Source: Roseateles sp. DAIF2 (GTDB lineage: Bacteria; Pseudomonadota; Gammaproteobacteria; Burkholderiales; Burkholderiaceae_C). Taken from it: a stretch of DNA of 64,000 nt. Each line of letters opens with the position of its first letter. The stretch's first letter is position 1. The notes beneath the pieces were generated by a model, which made no database searches, was not told the origin of the DNA, and worked only from the letters and a program-made list of their open reading frames with translations. The stretch is from the NCBI RefSeq assembly GCF_015624425.1, contig NZ_CP049919.1:1302001-1366000 (forward strand). The letters are read 5' to 3'. Position numbers and translations under genes: made by a program. Shown here one piece after another: positions 17,501-25,554 of the stretch.

Positions 17501-19123
17501 ATGCTGTATTCGCGTTGCGACCAGAGCCCGGCCTGGGCCGGCTTGCAGGACCTTTACCTGGCGCAGGGCCGGGGCTTCGATCTGCGCGAGGCCTTTGCGG
17601 CCGATGCGCGGCGTTTCGAGACCTGGTCCTTCCAGGCCCCGGAGGTCTTCGCCGATCTGTCCAAGAACCGTATCGACGCGCCGACCCTGCAGCTGCTGCT
17701 GCAGCTGGCGCGTGACTGCGGGCTGGAGGCGCAACGCGAGGCGATGTTCAAGGGCGAGGCCATCAACCACACCGAGGGCCGCGCGGTGCTGCATACCGCG
17801 CTGCGCGCCCCCGCGGGGCAGGGCCTGTTCAGCGATGAGGTGCAGGCCGCGCTCACGCGCATGCTGACCTTCGCCGAGAGCGTGCGCGACCAGGCATCCA
17901 GCGGCATCCGTGACATCGTGCATATCGGCATCGGCGGCAGCGACCTGGGGCCGGCGATGGTGGTGCAGGCGCTGGGCGCCTACACCCAGCCGGGCCAGCG
18001 CCTGCATTTCGTCTCCAATGTCGACGGTCATGACCTGGCCGCGGTGCTGCCGCTGCTGGAGGCGGACAAGACCCTGTTCGTGATCGCCTCCAAGACCTTC
18101 ACGACCCAGGAGACCCTGGCCAACGCCCAGGCCGCCAAGGCCTGGTTCCTGCAGCAGGGCGGGCGCGACATCGCGCGCCACTTTGTCGCCACCAGCAGCA
18201 ACACCGAGGCCGCCGCGGCCTTCGGCATCACGACCGCCTTCGGCTTCTGGGACTGGGTCGGCGGCCGCTACTCGCTGTGGTCGGTGATCGGCCTGCCGAT
18301 CGCGATCGCGATCGGTGCCGAGCACTTCCGCGCGCTGCTGGCCGGCGCCCATGCGATGGACGAGCATTTCCGCCGCACGCCGCTGGAGCGCAATGTGCCG
18401 GTGCTGCAGGGCCTGATCGACATCTGGTACCGCAACTTCCATGGCTTCACGAGCCGCTCGGTCGCACCCTACCATCAGGGCCTGCGCCGCCTGCCGGCCT
18501 ATCTGCAGCAGCTGGAGATGGAGAGCAACGGCAAGGGCGTGGACCGCGAGGGTCAGGCCTTGCCCTATGGCACCAGCCCGGTGGTCTGGGGCGAGGCCGG
18601 CACCAATGGCCAGCATGCCTATTTCCAGATGCTGCACCAGGGCACCGACGTGATCCCGGTCGAGTTCATCGCGGTCAAGCGGCCCAACCATGGCGCGGCC
18701 CGCGGCGAGCTGGCCGAGCGGCTGGCGGATCAGCACCAGAAGCTGCTGGCCAACTGCCTGGCCCAGTCGCAGGCGCTGATGCAGGGCAAGAGCGTGGAGG
18801 AGGCGTTGCAGGAGAAGGCGCCGACGGCGTCCAAGACCCTGGGCCCGCTGACCGTGGCGCGGCATCGCAGCTTCCCCGGCAACCGGCCCAGCAGCACCCT
18901 GCTGCTGGAGGCGCTGACGCCGCGCTCGCTGGGCGCGCTGATCGCGCTGTACGAGCACCGCGTGTTCGTGACCGGCGCGCTGTGGGGCATCAACAGCTTC
19001 GACCAATGGGGCGTGGAACTCGGCAAGGCCCTGTGCAACAGCCTGCTGCCGCGCCTGGCCAGCGGCGACGCGACGGGCCTGGACGGCTCGACCGCCGGCC
19101 TGCTGGCCAAGCTGCGCGCCTGA
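17501..19123 (+). CDS. pgi: Glucose-6-phosphate isomerase
   Basis: The 540-residue enzyme interconverts glucose 6-phosphate and fructose 6-phosphate. IGIGGSDLGPAMV, VIASKTFTTQETL and the block QQLEMESNGKG match the phosphate-binding and catalytic segments of the family. The C-terminal motif GALWGINSFDQWGVELGK is one of the two family signatures. It is cotranscribed with tal and followed 25 bases later by a HAD phosphatase. The cluster zwf, hexR, tal and pgi joins hexose-phosphate enzymes with their regulator. Confidence 0.97.
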   Translation: MLYSRCDQSPAWAGLQDLYLAQGRGFDLREAFAADARRFETWSFQAPEVFADLSKNRIDAPTLQLLLQLARDCGLEAQREAMFKGEAINHTEGRAVLHTALRAPAGQGLFSDEVQAALTRMLTFAESVRDQASSGIRDIVHIGIGGSDLGPAMVVQALGAYTQPGQRLHFVSNVDGHDLAAVLPLLEADKTLFVIASKTFTTQETLANAQAAKAWFLQQGGRDIARHFVATSSNTEAAAAFGITTAFGFWDWVGGRYSLWSVIGLPIAIAIGAEHFRALLAGAHAMDEHFRRTPLERNVPVLQGLIDIWYRNFHGFTSRSVAPYHQGLRRLPAYLQQLEMESNGKGVDREGQALPYGTSPVVWGEAGTNGQHAYFQMLHQGTDVIPVEFIAVKRPNHGAARGELAERLADQHQKLLANCLAQSQALMQGKSVEEALQEKAPTASKTLGPLTVARHRSFPGNRPSSTLLLEALTPRSLGALIALYEHRVFVTGALWGINSFDQWGVELGKALCNSLLPRLASGDATGLDGSTAGLLAKLRA

Positions 19124-19148
19124 ACCTGACTCCGAATCTTCTCAAGCG

Positions 19149-19766
19149 ATGAATATCGTTTTCGATTTCGGCGGCGTGCTGTTCCGCTGGCATCCGCCCA
19201 GTTTCCTGGCTCGTGTCTGGCCGCATCGGGTGGCAGACGAGGCGGCCGGCAAGGCCGTGGCGGGCCAGTTCTTCCAGCACTACGCCGGGGATTGGGGCGC
19301 CTTCGACCAGGGCCTGATCGGTGCGGAGGAGGTGACGGACCGCATCGCGGCGCGCACCGGCTGGCCGCGCACCGAGGTGGCGCAGGTGGTGGCCGCGGTG
19401 CCGGACGAACTGGCCCTGCTGCCCGATACCGTGGCCCTGATCGAGGAGCTGAAGGCGGCCGGCCATCGGCTCTTCTACCTCTCCAATATGCCCGAGCCCT
19501 ATGCGGACCATCTGGAGCGCAGCCATCCGCTGCGCGACTGGTTCGAGCGAGGCCTGTTCTCGGGGCGGGTCAAGCAGTCCAAGCCGGGCGCCGAGATCTA
19601 TCGTCTGGCGACCGAGCAGTTCGGCGTGCCGGCCGAGAGCTGCCTGTTCCTGGACGATCACCCGGCCAATATCGACGCGGCCCATGCCGCCGGCTGGCAG
19701 GCGCTGCACTTCACGAGCGCCGAGGCGGTGCGGCCGCGGCTGCGCGAGCTGGGCCTACTGCTCTAG
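19149..19766 (+). CDS. HAD-family sugar phosphatase, YihX-like
   Basis: The 205-residue haloacid dehalogenase-type hydrolase opens with [10 protein letters not shown]. It has the nucleophile Asp of motif I but Gly at the usual second Asp position, as in YihX-type alpha-D-glucose-1-phosphate phosphatases. Motif II is FYLSNMP, the motif III lysine lies in QSKPGAEIY, and [11 protein letters not shown] supplies the motif IV acidic pair. The gene follows pgi by 25 bases and probably shares its transcript, consistent with sugar-phosphate metabolism. Its last 12 bases overlap the 3' end of yacG on the other strand. The substrate is not proven. Confidence 0.8.
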   Translation: MNIVFDFGGVLFRWHPPSFLARVWPHRVADEAAGKAVAGQFFQHYAGDWGAFDQGLIGAEEVTDRIAARTGWPRTEVAQVVAAVPDELALLPDTVALIEELKAAGHRLFYLSNMPEPYADHLERSHPLRDWFERGLFSGRVKQSKPGAEIYRLATEQFGVPAESCLFLDDHPANIDAAHAAGWQALHFTSAEAVRPRLRELGLLL

Positions 19767-19967
19767 GTCCTGATCCTCGCTGGGCGGCGCGGCCTGCACG
19801 CGAAAGCTCTCGCTGGCCCAGGCGCCCAGATCGAGCTGGCGGCAGCGCTCGCTGCAGAAGGGGCGCCACAGATTGCTGGGCGCGAAAACGCTGTCCCCAC
19901 CGCAGGTGGGGCAGGGCACGATGCGCGGCGGCTTGGCCGCGCTCGGGTCGGAGGTACTGCTGCTCAT
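19755..19967 (-). CDS. yacG: DNA gyrase inhibitor / zinc-binding protein YacG
   Basis: The 70-residue zinc-finger protein has CPTCGG (C19, C22) and FCSERC (C38, C42), the four ligands of the YacG family. [19 protein letters not shown] is the conserved core. The E. coli homologue binds GyrB and inhibits gyrase. It is the last gene of the pilB-pilC-pilD-coaE-zapD-yacG run, an order shared by many proteobacteria, and starts five bases after the zapD stop codon. Its tail overlaps the HAD gene tail-to-tail by 12 bases. Confidence 0.92.
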   Translation of the reverse strand: MSSSTSDPSAAKPPRIVPCPTCGGDSVFAPSNLWRPFCSERCRQLDLGAWASESFRVQAAPPSEDQDLEQ

Positions 19968-19972
19968 GATCG

Positions 19973-20737
19973 TCAGGCGCACAGGGTCAGCTCGAAGCTG
20001 GCATCTTGCTGGGCGGGTTTGAGGCGGCCTTCCTCGTCCTGGCGCATCAGCCGGATCGAGACCATCAGCCGGTGGCCGCTGATCTCCGGGATCAGGCCCA
20101 GGCTGGGGTCCAGGCGCATGCGCAACAGCTGATAGGTCTTGCCGGCGGCCAGGCTCTGCTGGAACTGGCCGCTCTGGGCTGCCACCTTGTGCGGCGCGCC
20201 CGAGTCGCGCAGCAGGCTCAAGAGCACCTGCAGCGCCTCGGCCATCGGCATCAGGGTCTGGGCCCAGCTCATCAGGTCGTTGCGGCGGCGCACCGGCAGC
20301 AGCTGCTGCCAGCTGTAGTAAGCCGGCAGGTCGAACTCGCAGGTGCCGCCCGGGATGCTGATGCGGCTGCGGATGCTCATCAACCATTCGTTGGCGGTCA
20401 GCGCATGGCCGGCCTTGCCATTGAGCTGGTTCAGCCCGTTGAAGGCATGGTCGATGCGGCGGATCACCTCGTCCAGCGCCTCCTCGGCGATCGCCGGGTT
20501 GCCGCGATAGCTGTTGAGCTGGGCCTTGTGGCGCTCCAGCTCCTTCAGCAGATCGGACTTCAGGTCGGCGCGCGAGGCCACGTCCATGATCTCGAAGATC
20601 GTGACCAGGGCGAAATGGTGGTCCAGCGGGGTTTCGCGCGCCATCAGCTGACCGAGTCGGTCGAACAGATGCTCCAGGCGCAGCATCGTGCGGATGCTTT
20701 CGTTGAACGGATATTCGTAGAGGACCAAGGGGGCCAT
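19973..20737 (-). CDS. zapD: Cell division protein ZapD
   Basis: The 254-residue FtsZ-binding protein promotes FtsZ filament bundling. [20 protein letters not shown] at the start and the later [12 protein letters not shown] are highly typical of ZapD (YacF). The ATG at 20737 is chosen because it begins this conserved block; the open frame extends upstream with no homology. It lies between coaE and yacG as in many proteobacteria. About 70 non-coding bases separate it from coaE. Confidence 0.95.
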   Translation of the reverse strand: MAPLVLYEYPFNESIRTMLRLEHLFDRLGQLMARETPLDHHFALVTIFEIMDVASRADLKSDLLKELERHKAQLNSYRGNPAIAEEALDEVIRRIDHAFNGLNQLNGKAGHALTANEWLMSIRSRISIPGGTCEFDLPAYYSWQQLLPVRRRNDLMSWAQTLMPMAEALQVLLSLLRDSGAPHKVAAQSGQFQQSLAAGKTYQLLRMRLDPSLGLIPEISGHRLMVSIRLMRQDEEGRLKPAQQDASFELTLCA

Positions 20738-20810
20738 TCCTTGTGTGTCGGCTGACAGAGCCGCGTCTGACCCCGATTGTTTCACAAGCCGATGCGGCCC
20801 CGTGTAGGTC

Positions 20811-21404
20811 TTAGCCCCAGCGCGCGGCCAGGGCCAGCACGAGACGGCGCAAGGCGTCGAGATCAAGTCCGTCATTGTGGATCAGCGCATCGGCCGCGGC
20901 GCGGCGTTGCGCGCGCGTGGCCTGCTTGCGCAGCACGGCCTCGACCGCCTCGCGGGTCCAGCCGGAGCGCGCCATCACGCGCGCGATCTGGGTCTCGGCC
21001 GCGCAGTCGACGATCAGCACGCGGTCGACGCGGGCGCGCCAGCGGCCCGATTCGACCAGCAGCGGCACGTCGAACACGATCAACGCCCGGTCGGCCGCTG
21101 CCTGCGCCAGCCGGTCGGTCTCCGCGCCGATCATTGGATGCAGGATGGCCTCGAGTCGCTGCAGGGTCGGCGGGTCGGCGAACACCAGCTCGCGCATGCG
21201 GACGCGGTCCAGCGCGCCATCGGCGGCGATCACCGCGGGGCCGAAGGCGGCTTCGATGGCCGGCAGCGCGGCACCGGCGGCGGCGGTGAGCGCGCGCGAG
21301 ATCGCATCGGTGTCGATCACGGCCGCGCCGGCCTCGGCCAGCAGCGCGGCCACCGTGCTCTTGCCGCTGCCGATGCCGCCGCTCAGGCCGATGCGCAGCG
21401 GCAC
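20811..21404 (-). CDS. coaE: Dephospho-CoA kinase
   Basis: The 197-residue kinase performs the last step of coenzyme A synthesis. The P-loop [12 protein letters not shown] is near the N-terminus, followed by [11 protein letters not shown] with the catalytic Asp and by [10 protein letters not shown]. The GTG at 21404 is the only plausible start that retains the P-loop, giving a protein of normal length. It begins two bases after the pilD stop. The coupling of pilD and coaE is an old conserved arrangement. Confidence 0.95.
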   Translation of the reverse strand: MPLRIGLSGGIGSGKSTVAALLAEAGAAVIDTDAISRALTAAAGAALPAIEAAFGPAVIAADGALDRVRMRELVFADPPTLQRLEAILHPMIGAETDRLAQAAADRALIVFDVPLLVESGRWRARVDRVLIVDCAAETQIARVMARSGWTREAVEAVLRKQATRAQRRAAADALIHNDGLDLDALRRLVLALAARWG

Positions 21405-21406
21405 CG

Positions 21407-22333
21407 TCAGGCCCAGCCCAGCCAGCCCAGCACGCGCTCGGAGCCGGCGAACAGCACCACCAGGCCGCCGCCGGCCAGGAAGGGGCCGAAGGGCACGTAG
21501 CGGCCCTCGCGCAGCGCGCTGTTGAGCTTCATCGCGATGCCGACGATGGCGCCAATCAGCGAGGCGCCCAGCACGATGGGCAGCACCATCTGCCAGCCCA
21601 GCCAGGCACCCAGCGCGGCCAGCAGCTTGAAGTCGCCGTAGCCCATGCCCTCCTTGCCGGTGGCCAGCTTGAACAACCAGTAGACCGACCACAGCGAGAG
21701 ATAGCCGACCAGCGCGCCGATCAGCGCCTTGTCCAGCGGCAGGGTCCAGCCCGCCAGCGCCGCGATCAGGCCGGCCCACAGCAGGGGCTGGTTGATCGAA
21801 TCGGGCAGCAGGGTGGTGTCCCAGTCGATCAGGGCGAGAGCCAGCAGCGTGGCGCCGAAGCCGCACCACAGCAACGCGAGCGGCTGGGCGCCGAAGCGCC
21901 AGCCGAGCGCGGCGAACAGCGCGCCGGTCCCCAGTTCCACCAGCGGATAACGGATCGAGATGCGCGCCTTGCAGCCGGCGCAGCGGCCACCCAGGCGCAG
22001 CCAGCCGATCAGCGGCAGGTTCTCGTGCCAGGCGATCGCATGGCCGCAATGCGGGCAGCGCGAGCGCGGCCGGGCGATGCCCAGCGCGGGCTGCCGCTCC
22101 AGATGGTCGTGAAAGGCCTCGGCGTCCGCGGCCAGCCGGTCGGCCTGGGCCTTGGCGAAGCCGGCCTTCTGCAGGTCGGCACCGTCGCCCAACTGGGCAC
22201 AGGCCTCAAGCCGCCATTGGCGTTCCAGCATCAGCGGCAGGCGGTGCACCGCCACATTCAGGAAGCTGCCGATGCACAGGCCCAGCACGCCCAGGCCCCA
22301 GGGCGAGAGCAGCCATTCGTAGTCTTGGATCAT
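21407..22333 (-). CDS. pilD: Prepilin peptidase / N-methyltransferase PilD
   Basis: The 308-residue inner-membrane aspartyl protease cleaves and methylates the prepilins encoded at 2.5-5.8 kb. The start has the [11 protein letters not shown] motif. A zinc-binding domain has C93, C96, C118 and C121. Catalytic aspartates are predicted at D170 ([11 protein letters not shown]) and D234 (GYGDFKLL), and several hydrophobic segments follow. Residues ~40-90 form a loop before the zinc site, as in other betaproteobacterial PilD proteins. It stands between pilC (19 bases upstream) and coaE. Confidence 0.96.
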   Translation of the reverse strand: MIQDYEWLLSPWGLGVLGLCIGSFLNVAVHRLPLMLERQWRLEACAQLGDGADLQKAGFAKAQADRLAADAEAFHDHLERQPALGIARPRSRCPHCGHAIAWHENLPLIGWLRLGGRCAGCKARISIRYPLVELGTGALFAALGWRFGAQPLALLWCGFGATLLALALIDWDTTLLPDSINQPLLWAGLIAALAGWTLPLDKALIGALVGYLSLWSVYWLFKLATGKEGMGYGDFKLLAALGAWLGWQMVLPIVLGASLIGAIVGIAMKLNSALREGRYVPFGPFLAGGGLVVLFAGSERVLGWLGWA

Positions 22334-22351
22334 GAAGAGAGAGCAGCGGGT

Positions 22352-23572
22352 TCAGACCACCTGGCCGAGCTTGAAGATCGGCATGTACATCGCGACGACG
22401 ATGCCACCGATCACGGTACCGAGGATCACGATGATGAAGGGTTCCATCAGGCTGGACAGGGCCTTGACCGCCTCGTCCACTTCGTCCTCGTAGAACTCGG
22501 CGGCCTTGGACAGCATATGGTCCAGCGAGCCGGATTCCTCACCGATCGAGGCCATCTGCAGCACCATCGTGGGAAAGATGGCGGTGGCCTGCATCGAGGT
22601 GGTCAGGGCCGCGCCGGTCGAAACATCGCGCTGGATCTTCTCGGTCGCCTCGACGAACACCGCATTGCCCGACGCCCCGCCGACCGAGTCCAGGGCCTCG
22701 ACCAAGGGCACGCCGGCGGCGAACATCGTCGACAGGGTGCGGGTCCAGCGCGCGACCGCGGACTTGTAGAGCAGGTCGCCGAAAACGGGGATCTTCAGCA
22801 GCAACCGGTCCATGCGCTTTTGCATCGACTCCGAGCGCTTCCAGGACTGGATGAAGAAATAGAGGCCGCCACCGATGAAACCGAAGATGGCCCACCAGTA
22901 GCTGACGAAGAATTCCGACATCGCGATCACGGCCAGGGTAGGTGCCGGCAGGTCGGCACCAAAGGACTGGAACACGTCCTTGAAGGCCGGCACGACGAAG
23001 ATCATGATCACGGCCACGACGATGAAGGCCACGGATAGCACCGCGATCGGGTAGGTCAGGGCGGATTTGATCTTGTTCTTGAGCGCGACCGTCTTCTCCT
23101 GGTAAATCGCCAGGCGGTCCAGCAGCGCTTCCAGGATGCCGCCCGCTTCGCCGGCTTCAACCAGATTGCAGTACAGCGCGTCGAAGTACATCGGATGCTT
23201 GCGGAAGGAGGCCGACAGGCTGGTGCCGGTCTCGACGTCCTGGCGGATGTCGTTCAGCAGCCGGGTCAGGCGCGGGTTGGTGCTGCCACGCGCGACGATG
23301 TCGAAAGATTGCAGCAGCGGCACGCCGGCGCGCATCATCGTCGCGAGCTGGCGGGTGAAGACCGCGATGTCCTTCTGCTTGATGGCCTTGCCGCCGGTGT
23401 TGCGGCGCTTCTTGACCTTGCTGACCAGGATGCCCTGGCGGCGCAGGGTGGCGCTGACCATGGCCTCGCCGCCCGCGCGGAGCTCGCCGCGCACGGTCTT
23501 GCCATTGCGGTCCTTGCCTTCCCATTCGAAGACAAAGTCCTTGACGTTCTTGGCTATTGCGCCTGTTGCCAT
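22352..23572 (-). CDS. pilC: Type IV pilus inner-membrane platform protein PilC
   Basis: The 406-residue protein has two GspF domains, each with a helical cytoplasmic bundle followed by membrane helices. FTRQLATMMRAGVPLLQSFDI and RTLSTMFAAGVPLVEALDS are the paired repeats, and the C-terminal PFIIVILGTVIGGIVVAMY helix ends the second domain. It links the ATPase PilB to the growing pilus. The ATG at 23572 is supported by a near-perfect ribosome site GGAGGTGAT directly before it, so the in-frame start ten codons upstream is rejected. Confidence 0.96.
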   Translation of the reverse strand: MATGAIAKNVKDFVFEWEGKDRNGKTVRGELRAGGEAMVSATLRRQGILVSKVKKRRNTGGKAIKQKDIAVFTRQLATMMRAGVPLLQSFDIVARGSTNPRLTRLLNDIRQDVETGTSLSASFRKHPMYFDALYCNLVEAGEAGGILEALLDRLAIYQEKTVALKNKIKSALTYPIAVLSVAFIVVAVIMIFVVPAFKDVFQSFGADLPAPTLAVIAMSEFFVSYWWAIFGFIGGGLYFFIQSWKRSESMQKRMDRLLLKIPVFGDLLYKSAVARWTRTLSTMFAAGVPLVEALDSVGGASGNAVFVEATEKIQRDVSTGAALTTSMQATAIFPTMVLQMASIGEESGSLDHMLSKAAEFYEDEVDEAVKALSSLMEPFIIVILGTVIGGIVVAMYMPIFKLGQVV

Positions 23573-23608
23573 ATCACCTCCAGCGGGGCGGCCCCGTCCC
23601 ATATCGCG

Positions 23609-25336
23609 TTATTCGTTGGTGGCCGCCAGCACTTCTTCCAGTGTCGTGACGCCGGCCCTGACCTTGACCAGCCCGGATTGCCGCAGATCGCGCACGCCTT
23701 CGCTGCGCGCCTGCTCGGCGATGTCCATGGCCGTTCCCTCGGACAGGATGATGCGTTGAATCGCCTCCGTGACCGGCATCACTTGGTAAAGACCGACACG
23801 TCCTCGATACCCGTTGTTGCAACTTGAGCAGCCGACGGCACGGTAGGGCTTCCAGCTGCCGTCCAGCTCCTCCTCGGCATAGCCGGCGCGCAGCAAAGCG
23901 TCATGTGGATAGTCGGCCGGCGCCTTGCAGTGTTCGCACAGGCGCCGTGCCAGCCGCTGGGCGGTGATCAGCAGCACGCTGGACGCAATGTTGAAGGGTG
24001 CGACGCCCATGTTCAGCAGGCGGGTCAGCGTGGTCGGCGCGTCGTTGGTGTGCAGGGTCGACATCACCATATGGCCGGTCTGGGCGGCCTTGATCGCGAT
24101 GTCGGCCGTCTCCAGGTCGCGGATCTCGCCGACCATGATGATGTCCGGATCCTGGCGCAGGAAGGACTTCAGCGCGGCCGAGAAGGTCAGGCCGGCCTTG
24201 TCGTTGACATTGACCTGGTTGATGCCCGGCAGGTTGATTTCTGCCGGGTCCTCGACGGTGGAGATGTTGACGCCCGGCTGGTTCAGGATGTTCAGGCAGG
24301 TGTAGAGCGACACCGTCTTGCCCGAGCCGGTCGGACCGGTCACCAGGATCATGCCGTAGGGGCGGTGGATGCAGGCGAGCAGGCGGTCTTTCTCGATCTT
24401 CTCGTAGCCCAGCGCCTCGATGCCCAGCTTGGCCGAGGAGGGGTCCAGGATCCGGATCACGATCTTCTCGCCGAACAGGGTCGGCAGGGTGCTGACGCGG
24501 AAGTCGATCGCCTTGGCGCCGAACTTCAGCTTCATGCGGCCGTCCTGTGGCACGCGGCGCTCGGCGATGTCCAGGCGCGAGATCACCTTGATGCGCGAGG
24601 ACAGCTTGTCCTTGATCGCAATGGGTGGCTGCGTGATCTCGCGCAGCTCGCCATCGACGCGGAAGCGCACCCGGTAATGGTACTCGTAGGGCTCGAAGTG
24701 CAGGTCCGAGGCGCGCATATTGATCGCATCCACCAGCATCTTCTGCAGGAAGCGCACCACCGGCGCGTCTTCCACATCGGCGATCTCGGCCGCCTCCTGC
24801 TCAGGAGTGGTGTCTTCCTCGGCGATGTCGAAATCGAAGTCGCCGCCGGCGATCGATTCCAGCGCCTCGGCCGCGCTGGCGCTGCTGCCCTGCAACTGCT
24901 TGACCAGCTTGTCGTACTCGACGATGACCCATTCGGGCGCCAGCTGGGTGGCGAACTTGATGCGCTCCACCACCTCCTGGTCGGTCGGGTCTGCGCCGCC
25001 GATGAAGAGGCGGTTGCCGCGCCGGCCCAGCGCGATCACCTGATACTGCAGCGCGAGCTTGCTGTCGATGATATTGGTCGGCAGGCGCTGCGCGTCCATC
25101 GCGTTGAGGTCCAGCAGCGGCAACGCCAACGCTGCGGACAGGGTATGCGCCAGCTCGGTGGCCGAGACCGCATTGGCCGCCATCACCGCGGCGACGAAGG
25201 TGGTCTTCTTCTCGCGCGCCTGACGCACCAGATCCTCGGCGGTCTTGGCCTGCAGCTTGCCGGCATGCACCAGCACGCGGGCGACGCCGGACAGGGCGGA
25301 ATGGGGCGGCTCGACCAGGGTGGTATCCACGTTCAT
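23609..25336 (-). CDS. pilB: Type IV pilus assembly ATPase PilB
   Basis: The 575-residue ATPase drives pilus extension. An N-terminal MshEN-type domain is followed by the secretion ATPase core: RASDLHFEPYE, Walker A GPTGSGKT, an Asp box, Walker B (DIIMVGEIRD) and the His box TGHMVMSTLHTN. A zinc-binding CEHC...CSSC tetracysteine motif near the C-terminus is typical of PilB. It is the first gene of the leftward pilBCD-coaE-zapD-yacG cluster; pilC begins 36 bases after its stop. The divergent neighbour is a TPR-protease gene. Confidence 0.97.
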   Translation of the reverse strand: MNVDTTLVEPPHSALSGVARVLVHAGKLQAKTAEDLVRQAREKKTTFVAAVMAANAVSATELAHTLSAALALPLLDLNAMDAQRLPTNIIDSKLALQYQVIALGRRGNRLFIGGADPTDQEVVERIKFATQLAPEWVIVEYDKLVKQLQGSSASAAEALESIAGGDFDFDIAEEDTTPEQEAAEIADVEDAPVVRFLQKMLVDAINMRASDLHFEPYEYHYRVRFRVDGELREITQPPIAIKDKLSSRIKVISRLDIAERRVPQDGRMKLKFGAKAIDFRVSTLPTLFGEKIVIRILDPSSAKLGIEALGYEKIEKDRLLACIHRPYGMILVTGPTGSGKTVSLYTCLNILNQPGVNISTVEDPAEINLPGINQVNVNDKAGLTFSAALKSFLRQDPDIIMVGEIRDLETADIAIKAAQTGHMVMSTLHTNDAPTTLTRLLNMGVAPFNIASSVLLITAQRLARRLCEHCKAPADYPHDALLRAGYAEEELDGSWKPYRAVGCSSCNNGYRGRVGLYQVMPVTEAIQRIILSEGTAMDIAEQARSEGVRDLRQSGLVKVRAGVTTLEEVLAATNE

Positions 25337-25554
25337 CGGACGATTCTGCGCAAGGACCGGGCGGCATGTCGCCAGCGGTGCAGCGAATCATCATGGCCCA
25401 AGGATTTCACACTGTAAACCGAGCCGTGTCCCGAAATACCCCGCCAAGCGTGCTAGAGCTCACGATTCATGAGTCAGGCAGTTGCAACTGATGTTTTCCG
25501 GCATCGTGGCCGTGCCGGATGGGCAACGACCAGGTGCCGGGCGAAGATGTCGGC

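Noticed and set aside
16469..19006. Very long open frame on the minus strand opposite tal and pgi
   Set aside because: It is antisense to two certain genes, has a His/Gln/Arg/Gly-rich composition typical of GC-rich antisense frames, and shows no family motif.
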